Notes: a model not told the origin generated them from the letters alone. A DNA stretch of 64,000 nucleotides from Boseongicola aestuarii (GCF_900184815.1 NZ_FXXQ01000007.1:1-64000); one strand, 5' to 3'. Shown: positions 1 through 8,060, counted from the first letter of the stretch. Made by a program: numbers and translations.

Positions 1-602
1 TGGATCAAGGAGGCCTCACGGCCTTTGAGGACTGGATCAGGAGCACGCCTGATGCACGCCTCTTGATCGTGGACACGCTGGCGACGGTACGACCCGCGTC
101 CGGCGGCAAGGATAGCCAGTATCAATCTGACTATGCCGCCCTTCGCGGGCTTCATTCCCTGGCCAGCGACACCGGAATTGCCATTCTCATCGTGCACCAC
201 GTTCGCAAGATGGATGCGGAGGACCCCTTTGACACCGTCTCAGGCTCAACCGGTCTTACGGGTGCGGCAGACAGCACGATCATCCTGAGCTCAACGGGAG
301 AGGGAAAGGTCCTCTACGGACGTGGGCGCGATCTGGCCGAGTTTGAGTGTGCAATGGACTTTGACCCCGGCACGTGTCGCTGGTCTGACCTGGGTCGTCC
401 TTGCGACGCCTTCGGAAGTGAAACCCGCAAGGCCATCAGGTGTGCACTGAAAGACGGGATGATCCATCCCAAGGAGATCGCAGAGCATGGTGACCTCGAC
501 TACGATCTCTGCGCCAAGACGTTGCAGCGTATGGCCGAAGGTGGAGAGATTGAGAAAGGCGGTCGCGGTCACTACCGGCTAACGCCCGATCCGCACTTCT
601 AG
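1..602 (+). CDS. RepA-like AAA ATPase (C-terminal part)
   Basis: The frame is open from the left edge (first full codon at base 3), so only the C-terminal ~199 residues are visible. A hydrophobic strand ending in acid, LLIVDTLATVRP, looks like a Walker B followed by the loop typical of RecA-fold helicases of the plasmid RepA / AAA_25 type. Further on, IAILIVHHVRK and GSTGLTGAADSTIIL match the sensor strands of that family. The last ~60 residues resemble a winged helix. Such proteins unwind or load at replication origins of plasmids and integrative elements, or serve phage-like primase modules. The Walker A is outside the window, so activity cannot be judged. Its location in the accessory segment, with repeated TGTCC motifs just behind it, fits a mobile-element replication or regulatory gene. 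Family fairly sure, role inferred. Confidence 0.72.
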   Translation, partial: DQGGLTAFEDWIRSTPDARLLIVDTLATVRPASGGKDSQYQSDYAALRGLHSLASDTGIAILIVHHVRKMDAEDPFDTVSGSTGLTGAADSTIILSSTGEGKVLYGRGRDLAEFECAMDFDPGTCRWSDLGRPCDAFGSETRKAIRCALKDGMIHPKEIAEHGDLDYDLCAKTLQRMAEGGEIEKGGRGHYRLTPDPHF

Positions 603-610
603 TCAGACCC

Positions 611-674
611 TGTCCAATCTGTCCATTTGTCCAGAACGCTCTCCGGCCAAATGGACATTTGGACAGTTTGGACA
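611..674. repeat. Inverted repeat built from TGTCC iterons
   Basis: Two 22-bp arms (611-632 and 653-674) are inverted with 19 of 22 positions matching and a 20-bp spacer. Each arm holds three TGTCC (or GGACA) units spaced 8-9 bp. It lies immediately behind the RepA-like gene. It could be an iteron-type binding site or a factor-independent stem-loop; no T-run follows. Confidence 0.65.
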
Positions 675-722
675 CCCTCCGAGCAGAACGCGACTGACGG
701 GACTAATAACGCGGCTAGCTAC

Positions 723-783
723 CGTCCAAAGCGGTCACTGGTGCACAGCGCAGCGAATGACGGCTCAGAGCCCAAAGCGGACG
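723..783 (-). repeat. Dispersed hairpin repeat, copy 1
   Basis: On the minus strand this reads GTCCGCTTTGGGCTC, then GCCGTCATTCGCTGCG, then AGTGACCGCTTTGGAC. It is one of 14 related copies in the first 12.3 kb. It lies between two convergent genes. Confidence 0.8.
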
Positions 784-809
784 GCTTTTGGTAGGTTTTC
801 CCAGACCGT

Positions 810-1538
810 TTAGCCAGCAGCATGCGTCTTATTGGTTTCACTTGAAAATTCCAGCGGCCCGCCTTCGGGCAGGTAGTCGGTGACATGAAGCCAACGCTGC
901 ATCGTCCGGGCTAGAAGCGCATCCCCAGAGACGAACATGCGATCCGCCTCGACTTCTCGGGCGACGGTGGAACGCGCAAGAATTATGGCGCTGAGTGAAG
1001 GCACCGTGGTTTCCACCCAGAGATCCACGTCAAATCCCGGAATGGATGTGCAAAGCTGCACCGGCTCGCCGGGACTCGCGACGATCCAGTATGTGTCGTA
1101 GTCTAGGTCTTCGTCTTGGAAATGGAACCGGATGACGACCCGTCTGTTCGGAAGCTCTTCTGTGAGAATATATCTTCTCATCTTCCAAGTCAGTGACGAC
1201 AGATTGACCTCGCAGGCAATCTCGGCCTCGATGTATTTCTGAGCCCAGACTGCCAGGCTATTCAACGCTGGTTCCAAATCGACCGCCATTTGTGTTCTGA
1301 CGTAGTCCACGGCGCCTGTTGCCGGATCTTCGATGCGCTCAATGAGGCCGTGGTCTTCAAGCTCTTTCAGGCGCTTGGACAAGAGTGCGGGAGAAATACT
1401 TCCGATACCGCGACGAAGCTCGTTGAATTTTGTCGCACCGGCCCAGAGCTCTGAGAGAATTGGGATAGTCCATCGAGGCTCCAGCACATCGCAGGCGCGC
1501 GTGATTGGGCAGATTATTCCGTAGGGCTTGGAACTCAT
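810..1538 (-). CDS. HxlR-family transcriptional regulator with SCP2-like tail
   Basis: This 242-residue protein has an N-terminal winged helix of the HxlR/MarR type. It carries the family signature around CPITRACDVLEPRWTIPIL (residues 10-28), a recognition-helix region (ISPALLSKRLKELEDHGLI) and a wing. The last ~120 residues look like the SCP2-like ligand domain seen in longer HxlR proteins, ending GDALLARTMQRWL. I chose the ATG at 1538 because AAAGGAGA lies 8 bases ahead; the longer reading from 1583 has no such site. It is divergent from the DUF1127 gene, with 154 bases between them, and may regulate itself or that neighbour. HxlR proteins usually sense small electrophiles or redox signals; the ligand here is unknown. 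Confidence 0.85.
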   Translation of the reverse strand: MSSKPYGIICPITRACDVLEPRWTIPILSELWAGATKFNELRRGIGSISPALLSKRLKELEDHGLIERIEDPATGAVDYVRTQMAVDLEPALNSLAVWAQKYIEAEIACEVNLSSLTWKMRRYILTEELPNRRVVIRFHFQDEDLDYDTYWIVASPGEPVQLCTSIPGFDVDLWVETTVPSLSAIILARSTVAREVEADRMFVSGDALLARTMQRWLHVTDYLPEGGPLEFSSETNKTHAAG

Positions 1539-1692
1539 GGGACTGTCTCCTTTGCAACAGGGTGGCAGTTCAACCGAAAGCAATCCAGTTCATAATGTGT
1601 ACCGGACGCGCTTCATGATCTGCACTACCCGCTTCCCCAACAGTTCCGCCAATTTTTGGTCATCTCGAAACGACTCAACAAGGAGCATTCAG

Positions 1693-1959
1693 ATGACGAC
1701 TTTCACCACCAATACGACCCAGCCGAACACCCAAATCTCTTCCGCGCCTCACCGGTTCATGCGTAAGGCCCGCAAGTGCCTTATCGAATGGCAGGCGCGC
1801 CGCAAGCAGATCACATATCTGCGTCATCTAAAGAGCGGCGATCTTCGGGACATCGGGCTTATCGAGCACGACATCTCTGCGGCCGGTTGGTTGCCGCTTA
1901 GCACGGATGCAGCCATGACCCTGCACCGCGCCAGTCTGAGCCGCAGCGGGAACTGGTAG
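1693..1959 (+). CDS. DUF1127 small protein
   Basis: An 88-residue protein. The C-terminal half has the DUF1127 pattern, a basic helix (ECQARRKQ-like) followed by YLRHLKSGDLRDIGLIEHDI. These small arginine-rich proteins are widespread in alphaproteobacteria; some bind RNA and influence phosphate or sRNA-linked regulation, but the role of this one is not known. The N-terminal ~25 residues are Thr/Asn-rich and low in complexity. The ATG at 1693 has AGGAG 8 bases upstream (1681-1685), which excludes the longer reading from 1528. Divergently transcribed from the HxlR regulator. Confidence 0.85.
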   Translation: MTTFTTNTTQPNTQISSAPHRFMRKARKCLIEWQARRKQITYLRHLKSGDLRDIGLIEHDISAAGWLPLSTDAAMTLHRASLSRSGNW

Positions 1960-2000
1960 AGCAGATTTCGAAACGATACGTTGATTGCCATTGGCTGACT

Positions 2001-2057
2001 GCTTTGTCCGCATTGCTGACCTTTGAGCTTGTCGCAGCGAATTACGTCTTCGAGCAC
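2001..2057 (-). repeat. Dispersed hairpin repeat, copy 2
   Basis: On the minus strand it reads GTGCTCGAAGACGTAATTCG, then CTGCGACAAGCTCAAAGGTC, then AGCAATGCGGACAAAGC. The middle (ACAAGCTCAAAGGTC) is shared almost exactly with copy 6, so these two form a subtype. Confidence 0.75.
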
Positions 2058-2208
2058 AAGTGCCGTCCAGTTATTGCGGGTCTGCGGCTGACTAAATCAA
2101 TATCTTTGGGAGAATTGCAAAGATTGGGACTATACTATTGGCCACTTCGACGTTCGTCCTCGATTTGTAGCATGGTGACAGCACGGTCGATTTGTGTAAT
2201 TCATCACT

Positions 2209-3006
2209 ATGTTTAGCCAGAACAGGTATTTTGGCACGTTAGAGCAACAGGGGCTCGAACGAAGGGCCGATTTGTTGTGGCAGATCGTCCAAGACGATCC
2301 GAGCTACTGCTTTCATGGCCGTGCTGTCGGGCTTCTAAAAAATCGAGTAGAGGATGTAGCGGCTCAAATTGCGCTCGCTAGACTCCAGGGGCTTGGACCA
2401 TCTCCCCAACTTACACCAGAAATCGCAACGGCACGTATCGCCGAGATAAAGAGTGCAGGCCTTTTGGTGGAAGTTCAGGAACGTTGGAGCGCGGATGAGG
2501 CGGGCGTCGCCGCGGCTAGTGATTTCTTGCGCCAAAACGCTTTGCCCACAGAACTTTCTGTACACGAGATTGGGGTCACAACATCTGCCGAGGAGTATGA
2601 CAAACTCGATGATCTAACCCAATCCTGTGGCATTCTGTTGCCGGCGTCAGCATTCTTGCGTGGTGACGCGGGACCTGCGGTTTGCCTCTTTGCAAAGACT
2701 TCAGATGGAAGGGTGATTGGGTTTGCTGCGGCCATCGTTCAGGCAACTCGCGCGCGATCAGAACAAGGCAAAGCATGGTGGGGGTTTCTCTCTACCAACA
2801 TTGATTGGCGCGGTCGCGGTATTGCCAAGTTTCTTGGAGCAACGGCAATGGTTTCAATGGCGAAACGGCACGGTCTTTTACAGTACGAGACGGGCATTCT
2901 AGCAGAAAATGCAGCATCGATTGGTGTCTCGAAGAATCTCGGGTTTTCGACATCCGGTTTATTGGACCTCTTGGCCATTGATAATGAGACTCTTTCGAAA
3001 AGATGA
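2209..3006 (+). CDS. GNAT-family N-acetyltransferase
   Basis: 265 residues. The C-terminal half is a GNAT fold: a beta strand WWGFLSTNID, the acetyl-CoA loop RGRGIAKFLG at residues 201-210 (Q/R-x-x-G-x-A pattern), and the late motif ENAASIGVSKNLGF at 233-246. The N-terminal ~110 residues are not recognised and may be a second, degenerate GNAT-like domain. The acceptor substrate is unknown. No strong ribosome site precedes the ATG at 2209; a short inverted repeat (ATCTTT/AAAGAT around 2101-2124) lies in the promoter region. It stands alone, with a hairpin repeat on each side, like several genes in this region. Confidence 0.8.
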   Translation: MFSQNRYFGTLEQQGLERRADLLWQIVQDDPSYCFHGRAVGLLKNRVEDVAAQIALARLQGLGPSPQLTPEIATARIAEIKSAGLLVEVQERWSADEAGVAAASDFLRQNALPTELSVHEIGVTTSAEEYDKLDDLTQSCGILLPASAFLRGDAGPAVCLFAKTSDGRVIGFAAAIVQATRARSEQGKAWWGFLSTNIDWRGRGIAKFLGATAMVSMAKRHGLLQYETGILAENAASIGVSKNLGFSTSGLLDLLAIDNETLSKR

Positions 3007-3033
3007 TTTTTGGTCAAAAGGTCAAAAGACCGG

Positions 3034-3088
3034 TTTGTCCGCAAAGCGGACCTTGATGCGCCTCACAGCGAATGACTGCTATGCGGAC
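3034..3088 (-). repeat. Dispersed hairpin repeat, copy 3 (short form)
   Basis: On the minus strand GTCCGCATAGCAGTCATTCG runs to GGTCCGCTTTGCGGACAAA. It lacks the TTTGGGCTCAG bulge segment of the longer copies. It lies between the convergent GNAT and SGNH-like genes. Confidence 0.7.
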
Positions 3089-3137
3089 TAAGCAGCCGCT
3101 GCACTGGGGTGGTGGCAAACCGGGACGAACTGAGTAC

Positions 3138-3968
3138 TTATTCTGGCTCTCGCAAATACCCCAGACGTCGAAATTCCTCAGCTATGACCTGCATTCCCTC
3201 TTCGCTGGAGTGCTTACCGCCGGAATCCAGATAGCCTTTTTTAGCGGGATCATCGTCTCCGAGCGGCCCATTGAATGCTTTGTGAACTTGCGCCACAGCG
3301 ACACCGTGCCGACTCCCCGCGGTGGCGATGCACTCATTGAAGCGTTTCCAGTCCTGCTTTGTGCTTTCGTAAATCCCCATGTCCCGATGTGCCTCCACGT
3401 ATGGAAAGTAGAAGTCCATAATCTGCACAATGGTCGTCGGGGCAGCCAGCGACACCACCTCAGATAACATTGCGTCGTAGGCAAGGCAAAACTCGTGTAT
3501 CGCTCCATTCATTCCCTCGGAGTCTGGGGTCTTCCTCTCTGATCCCCATAGCGTGATCGCCGGCCTCATGTCAGCGAATCCAACTCCGATGGTAATAACC
3601 TCAGCGTTTACTATGTCCTCCCGAATGTTTGGCTCGCCAGTTACTTTTTCCCGTAACGCCGAAACTTTTTGGAATGGGAAAGAATGGTCGTAGTAGACAA
3701 TCTCAACCGATAAATCAGACTCGATGAGAGCTCCGTAGTGCTTCATCCACTGGGCTCCTATGGAGCCTCCCAAGGCGACATAGTCCCATGTCTGGCCAGC
3801 GACACCCGATGGCGTTTCATCTGCTTTCGCAAAAGTTGCGCCTGAAAGCGAAGCCACGATTGCGACAATAAGAAAGAACCTTTGAGGCTTTAGCTCTTCA
3901 TTGTCTGCATTCAGTTTCAACGCGCGCTCCCAAATGGCTGTTTCGCGAAGTTCTAACAAAGTACGCAA
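3138..3968 (-). CDS. SGNH/GDSL hydrolase-like exported protein
   Basis: 276 residues from a TTG codon that has AAAGGA 4 bases upstream. A hydrophobic export segment at residues 31-47 (FFLIVAIVASLSGATFA) follows an unusually long charged leader. The fold is suggested by a nucleophile block ALGGSIGAQW (Ser69) and a C-terminal block DSGGKHSSEEG (Asp248, His253) like the D-x-x-H of SGNH esterases. Two usual features are absent: the Asp of GDS is Gly, and the GxN oxyanion block is GVGFAD. It may therefore be a divergent esterase or one that has lost activity. Convergent with the GNAT gene. The family assignment rests on the order and spacing of two blocks only. Confidence 0.62.
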   Translation of the reverse strand: MRTLLELRETAIWERALKLNADNEELKPQRFFLIVAIVASLSGATFAKADETPSGVAGQTWDYVALGGSIGAQWMKHYGALIESDLSVEIVYYDHSFPFQKVSALREKVTGEPNIREDIVNAEVITIGVGFADMRPAITLWGSERKTPDSEGMNGAIHEFCLAYDAMLSEVVSLAAPTTIVQIMDFYFPYVEAHRDMGIYESTKQDWKRFNECIATAGSRHGVAVAQVHKAFNGPLGDDDPAKKGYLDSGGKHSSEEGMQVIAEEFRRLGYLREPE

Positions 3969-3996
3969 GATATCCTTTGATATGGGTCAATAGGAG

Positions 3997-4062
3997 GTCC
4001 GCCTTGGGCTCCTAACTGTCATTCGCTGCGGCCTCCATCAATGACCGCTATGCGGACAAAGC
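3997..4062 (+). repeat. Dispersed hairpin repeat, copy 4
   Basis: A near-complete copy: GTCCGCCTTGGGCTCC, TGTCATTCGCTGCGGCC, then CAATGACCGCTATGCGGAC. The ends GTCCGC/GCGGAC and inner GTCATT/AATGAC pair. It lies in the divergent gap before the ankyrin-cytochrome gene. Confidence 0.85.
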
Positions 4063-4231
4063 CGAAATTGCGATGGTGGATCGTCGACAAGATGAATCTG
4101 GCACTTTTTTCCTTCCAGAAATTTATGAGTTACAGCGTCGCAAATGTGACTTAACCATCTGGCCGTTTTTACATTGATGCACAGATTTGGTAGGTTACGT
4201 AGCATAGCGGCGGCACTTTGGGGGGAGATGC

Positions 4232-5176
4232 ATGCACAATCCAAGAGTCTTTCTGGCAATACTGACAGCCATAGTTCTTGCACCGGCATCAATGGTCATT
4301 GGCGGTCCACTTCACGATGCGGCACGCAATGGTGACATCGCCGCTCTCGAAAATCTTCTGAAAGATGGAGCCGACGTGAACGCCCTAGAATTTGCAACGC
4401 CTCTCCAGATGGCCGCCTTCAGTGGACAGGCTGAAGCGGTAGAGTTGCTGATTTCAAAAGGAGCGGATTTGAATATGTCCAGCTCGGCATTGGGAACGGC
4501 TTTGCACGCCGCCACAAGCCGCGGGCATGTAGGGGTCGTCGAAATTCTTTTGACGGCGGGAGCGGACACTGATGCTCGTAATGCAGACGGATACACATCG
4601 CTTATGATCGCTGCACTCGAACAGCGTTTGGAAGCATTACAAGCTTTGATTGCGGCAGGCGCAGACATTGAAGCTACCGCTGTTGCCAGCCGTAGCCCTA
4701 AAGGCGGGCATGGAAATGTGAACGCCCTGCATTTGGGTACATTCAAGGTGCGTTTCTCCTCGCCAGACCGTGATGCCGCCATCGCGGAAGCATTGTTGAA
4801 GGCAGGAGCCGGGCCTAGACCGATACCTTTAGATAAGGAGCGGATGTCGAAAGCCGATCCAAATCTTGGGCGAGAATTGACAATCACAAGGTGCGGTGGA
4901 TGTCACAAAGTCGAATCTGAGGCAGAGGTTGTTACGCAGCCTGAAATGGGACATTCGCTGGTGAATATCTACGGACGACAAGTCGCCTCCAGAGATGACG
5001 CTCAATACAGCGACGCATTGAAAAAAGTGGGCGGGACTTGGACCGAAGAGCTTCTTTTTTCATTTGTGGCTGAGCCGATGTTGACGGTTCCGGGCACTAG
5101 AATGAGGTGGCAGGGCGACTGGAGCAGAGATGATGTTGCTCACATAGTTTCTTACTTGATGTCTGTCGCAAGATAA
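4232..5176 (+). CDS. Ankyrin-repeat / cytochrome c fusion protein
   Basis: 314 residues with a signal peptide (about residues 1-25). Residues ~26-195 are ankyrin repeats, visible as recurring GADVNA / GADLN / GADTDARNADGYTSLMIAA units. Residues ~205-314 form a small class I cytochrome c domain with the haem site CGGCH at 221-225 and a likely distal ligand Met291 in PGTRMRWQGDW. The protein should be periplasmic and bind one covalent haem, with the ankyrin part acting as a partner-binding scaffold. GGGGGAG sits 4 bases before the ATG. No electron-transfer partner or cytochrome maturation gene is nearby. Domain calls are well supported; the function is inferred. Confidence 0.82.
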   Translation: MHNPRVFLAILTAIVLAPASMVIGGPLHDAARNGDIAALENLLKDGADVNALEFATPLQMAAFSGQAEAVELLISKGADLNMSSSALGTALHAATSRGHVGVVEILLTAGADTDARNADGYTSLMIAALEQRLEALQALIAAGADIEATAVASRSPKGGHGNVNALHLGTFKVRFSSPDRDAAIAEALLKAGAGPRPIPLDKERMSKADPNLGRELTITRCGGCHKVESEAEVVTQPEMGHSLVNIYGRQVASRDDAQYSDALKKVGGTWTEELLFSFVAEPMLTVPGTRMRWQGDWSRDDVAHIVSYLMSVAR

Positions 5177-5231
5177 CGACATCCACTTGGCGTTTTGCTG
5201 GTTCGCAGCTGAATCCTTTCAGATTTCTCTT

Positions 5232-5298
5232 GTTCCGCTTTGGGCTCTGAGCGGCCGTTCGCTGCGACGTGCACGAATGACTGCTACGCGGACAAAGC
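5232..5298 (+). repeat. Dispersed hairpin repeat, copy 5
   Basis: Reads TTCCGCTTTGGGCTCTGAGC, GGCCGTTCGCTGCGACG, then GAATGACTGCTACGCGGAC and AAAGC. Between convergent genes. Confidence 0.85.
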
Positions 5299-5342
5299 AG
5301 CCGTTGCAGCAGAATTCATTACTGCTTCTCAGCGCTGTCTAC

Positions 5343-5765
5343 CTACTTGGCTGAAGCAGCGAATGCGACTGTCTGCGTACGGATTTTTCCGTCCTTAATC
5401 ACAAAGGTGTCCGTCGCGTATTCGTATACGTTATCGGCTGTTTCAGCATGCCAAACGATGAATGCGACATCTTCATTTATGTGTGTTGCGTCGAGTGAGA
5501 ATGTCATTCCCGGCTTTGAGAACTCAGCGACCAGCGCATCGAACAGACCACGTATGGCATCAGGTCCAGCAAGAACACCGGATTGAAGAATAATGACACT
5601 GTCTTCAGTGTAATCCTCCATAATTGCATCTACATCGCCCGCGCCGAAGGAGGTCAGGTGCTTATTCAGAACTTCTTCTGTTGATAAAGCGTGACCTCCT
5701 GGAAATGCTTGCGTGGCAAACAGGCAAACCATCACTAAGGCCGCGGCTCTCTTAAGTATTTTCAT
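5343..5765 (-). CDS. SnoaL-like / DUF4440 exported protein
   Basis: 140 residues starting MKILKRAA, chosen because GGGGGA lies 7 bases upstream. A clear signal peptide covers residues 1-~22. The rest has the NTF2-like cone fold pattern: an N-terminal helix STEEVLNKHLTSFGAGDVDAIMEDYTED (given in parts: LNKHLTSF, GAGDVDAIM, YTEDSVI), a loop with GPDAIRGLFDAL, and C-terminal strands ending FVIKDGKIRTQTV. Family members include ketosteroid isomerase-like enzymes and many binding proteins. No catalytic residues can be assigned. Convergent with the ankyrin-cytochrome gene. Confidence 0.78.
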   Translation of the reverse strand: MKILKRAAALVMVCLFATQAFPGGHALSTEEVLNKHLTSFGAGDVDAIMEDYTEDSVIILQSGVLAGPDAIRGLFDALVAEFSKPGMTFSLDATHINEDVAFIVWHAETADNVYEYATDTFVIKDGKIRTQTVAFAASAK

Positions 5766-5918
5766 TGATTTGTCCCCCATATACACGAGATCAATTCCGA
5801 TCTCGACTGCAGCGAATCTAGCACAACATTGAAGTATCCCAAAATTCTTGAGATGGGGCTGAAGATCGCGGACTTAGAACTGCGGTCCAGCGAAATAGTA
5901 AACTGTTTAATTAACCGA

Positions 5919-5979
5919 TCGCTTAGGGCTCGAAGCCGTCATTCACTGCGACAAGCTCAAAGGTCTGCAATGCGGACGA
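5919..5979 (+). repeat. Dispersed hairpin repeat, copy 6
   Basis: Reads GCTTAGGGCTCGAAGCC, GTCATTCACTGCG, ACAAGCTCAAAGGTCTGCAA, TGCGGAC. It shares its loop with copy 2. Confidence 0.8.
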
Positions 5980-6010
5980 TGAGGAATTTGGCAGGGTCGG
6001 GGAACCCCCG

Positions 6011-6241
6011 TCAGTTACATTGAAGAAGTTGTTTCACATAAGCGCCAGCTATCCCTGTGAACGCGTAAAAATCCAACTCATCTTCCAGTGTTTCAAGTTC
6101 AGTGTCCGAGAAGTCGTGCAAACGCGAACGCATCTGCTCAATAGCGAATACTGGGTGAACTGGGTCAGTGAGAGTTTCTGAAGTACCATCTTGGCAAGAG
6201 AAGCTCTTATCGGATCTGACTACGGACGTCATTATACTCAT
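6011..6241 (-). CDS. Small hypothetical protein
   Basis: 76 residues from ATG 6241, which has AGGTG 5 bases ahead; an upstream-extended reading to 6370 has no such site and runs into a hairpin repeat. The C-terminal half is a strongly charged helix (RSRLHDFSDTELETLEDELD) followed by a short hydrophobic stretch. No family recognised. Confidence 0.5.
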   Translation of the reverse strand: MSIMTSVVRSDKSFSCQDGTSETLTDPVHPVFAIEQMRSRLHDFSDTELETLEDELDFYAFTGIAGAYVKQLLQCN

Positions 6242-6354
6242 ACGGGCACCTAGAATTAAAAAATCGTTACATATAAAATATGGCATATGAAACTGTCGAA
6301 AATACGGCCCAAAATGAGCAATTGAGCATTCATTGTTTGTCATGAGAAATTCAG

Positions 6355-6420
6355 TCTGCTTTGGGCGCAAAGCCGTCGTTTGCTGCAGCCTTCGTTAATG
6401 ACCGCTACGCGGACGAAGCG
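6355..6420 (+). repeat. Dispersed hairpin repeat, copy 7
   Basis: Reads CTGCTTTGGGCGCAAAGCC, GTCGTTTGCTGCAGCC, TTAATGACCGCTACGCGGAC. In the divergent gap between two small genes. Confidence 0.8.
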
Positions 6421-6524
6421 GGCGTTCGCCGAAACCGCAATCCTCATTTGCGCTGCCCAACTTTCGCCACAATCGATGGATTAAGATATAGAAAAATCCA
6501 AACAACAATCTGAGGCCAATTGTA

Positions 6525-6821
6525 ATGAAAGCAGACGCAATACTTAAGGCTATCGCAAATGCCGAAGGCAGAGGCATGGCAACTGAAAAACTATCTGGAC
6601 TTCCCGAAGGCGGAAAACCTTCTGAGCTACCCGTTCAACCAGAGCCCGAAGCTATGGGACCCCCAGATACAACCCCACCAGTAGACACTGGCGAAATTCC
6701 CGAATTTGATGAAGCAACCGGCCTCCCGGTAATCCCTATGGAGAACGCTCCTCAAAGCTTTCCTGCGGAACCGGAAAGCTATGGGCAGGCAGAAGACATC
6801 CTCGACTTCATCTTTTCCTGA
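6525..6821 (+). CDS. Small acidic proline-rich protein
   Basis: 98 residues, rich in Pro, Glu and Gly in the middle (PVQPEPEAMGPPDTTPPVD), with a short N-terminal helix and a hydrophobic end (QAEDILDFIFS). It looks intrinsically disordered with a C-terminal docking tail. TGAGG lies 10 bases before the ATG. No family recognised; coding status rests on composition and the ribosome site. Confidence 0.5.
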   Translation: MKADAILKAIANAEGRGMATEKLSGLPEGGKPSELPVQPEPEAMGPPDTTPPVDTGEIPEFDEATGLPVIPMENAPQSFPAEPESYGQAEDILDFIFS

Positions 6822-6916
6822 ACTCAATTTGGATCATCCTAAACTTCGAACTTCTGACCGATAGTAAACGCCCTAATAATTCCAACGACGTTGCGTTGTT
6901 GGTCTGATTTTCTCTT

Positions 6917-6977
6917 GTCCGCAATGGGCTCAGAGCCGTCATTCGCTGCACTCTGCCTGAACGACCGCTCTGCGGAA
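6917..6977 (+). repeat. Dispersed hairpin repeat, copy 8
   Basis: Reads GTCCGCAATGGGCTCAGAGCC, given here as GTCCGCAATGGGC and TCAGAGCC, then GTCATTCGCTGCA and GAACGACCGCTCTGCGGA. Directly upstream of the methyltransferase. Confidence 0.82.
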
Positions 6978-6995
6978 AGATGCAGACAAGCTTAG

Positions 6996-7877
6996 GTGCT
7001 CTTGGGCGAGTGTGTTAAGCTTTGCCTGGCTGACCGTCTGTGTTGGCGGATAGGTGAGCGACTCATCGTAAGTAAATCAACAGATTTCGCAACTGCAAGT
7101 GGTGCAGGCTACGAGCTGCAAATGGGCCGCTTCAGCAGACTTCTTGCCCCAAAATTCCTGGCATTCTCAAAAATTGATGACCGCGGTCCGATTCTTGATG
7201 CGGGTTGCGGAACGGGGTCTTTGACTTCTGAGTTGCTGAGTAGGACATCGCAGGCGATGATCGTAGGTGTCGACATTTCAAACGCCTACATTGCGTACTG
7301 CCGGCAGAATGTATCTGACCACCGTGCGGATTTCGATGTAGCGGATCTCACGAAGCTTCCATTCGCAGACTGCCATTTTGAGCAAGCGTATTCTCAGCTT
7401 GTTCTGGATTTTGTTCCTGACACAGTTCGAGCTTTTGAAGAGCTATTCAGAGTGCTTAAGCCCGGCGGCCGCTTTGCAGCAGCCGTTTGGGATGCAAGGG
7501 GCGGCTTGGTATTCAATCGCATGTTCCTCGATACCGCTGCAGTTCTGGACGAGGAGGCGGGAGTTCTGCGAAAGAAGAATTTTACAAGACCGCTTCGGCA
7601 ACCAGGACAATTGACGCAGGTCGCCCTGTCGGCGGGCTTTTCAGGTATTCGAGCAGATGAGTTATTAATCCGAACTGAATTCAAATCTTTTGCCGACTAT
7701 TGGGCACCCTTCGATGGCAAAGACGGTCCCATACCAGCCTATTATTCGAAAAGACCGACTGACCTGAGGGCAAAAATTAAGGATGCCGTAAGACGCGCAT
7801 ACCTTGATGGCGACCAAGATGGGCCGAGGTCGTATGTGGCGGTTGCCTTGGCAATCTCTGCTGTCAAAATGATTTAA
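6996..7877 (+). CDS. Class I SAM-dependent methyltransferase
   Basis: 293 residues as drawn, from GTG 6996. Motif I ILDAGCGTG is at residues 66-74, the acidic strand-2 end VGVDIS at 91-96, and the post-motif LKPGGRF near 157, as in the Methyltransf_11/UbiE-like group. The true start is uncertain: the first ~25 residues (Cys/Leu-rich) are unlike the family, and no good ribosome site is visible near any in-frame start. The acceptor cannot be predicted. A stand-alone gene with hairpin repeats on both sides. Confidence 0.78.
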   Translation: MLLGECVKLCLADRLCWRIGERLIVSKSTDFATASGAGYELQMGRFSRLLAPKFLAFSKIDDRGPILDAGCGTGSLTSELLSRTSQAMIVGVDISNAYIAYCRQNVSDHRADFDVADLTKLPFADCHFEQAYSQLVLDFVPDTVRAFEELFRVLKPGGRFAAAVWDARGGLVFNRMFLDTAAVLDEEAGVLRKKNFTRPLRQPGQLTQVALSAGFSGIRADELLIRTEFKSFADYWAPFDGKDGPIPAYYSKRPTDLRAKIKDAVRRAYLDGDQDGPRSYVAVALAISAVKMI

Positions 7878-7886
7878 AATCTGAAA

Positions 7887-7951
7887 GTCCGCTCTGGGCT
7901 CGAAGCAGTCATTCGCCGCGGACTCCATCAATGACCGTTATGCGAACAAAG
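7887..7951 (+). repeat. Dispersed hairpin repeat, copy 9
   Basis: Reads GTCCGCTCTGGGCTCG, GCAGTCATTCGCCGCGG, CAATGACCGTTATGCGAAC, AAAG. Immediately behind the methyltransferase stop. Confidence 0.82.
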
Positions 7952-8010
7952 TGAGCTTTCGCTGCAAGTGCGAAATCTGGTGCGCTTGAAATCCCGCGCC
8001 GTCACGAAGG

Positions 8011-8060
8011 GCGGGAACCGGACATTCGCTGTGCGAACCACCAATGACCTCTAACGGGAT
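8011..8060 (+). repeat. Dispersed hairpin repeat, copy 10 (degenerate)
   Basis: Keeps GGACATTCGCTGTGCG and CCAATGACCTCTAACGG. The outer arms are eroded. The GGACATTCGCTG variant is shared with copy 12. The rest of 7952-8123 holds nothing else I can name. Confidence 0.5.

Noticed and set aside
2739-3044. A leftward 101-codon frame over the GNAT gene
   Set aside because: Shadow of the GNAT coding strand; no ribosome site and no family features.
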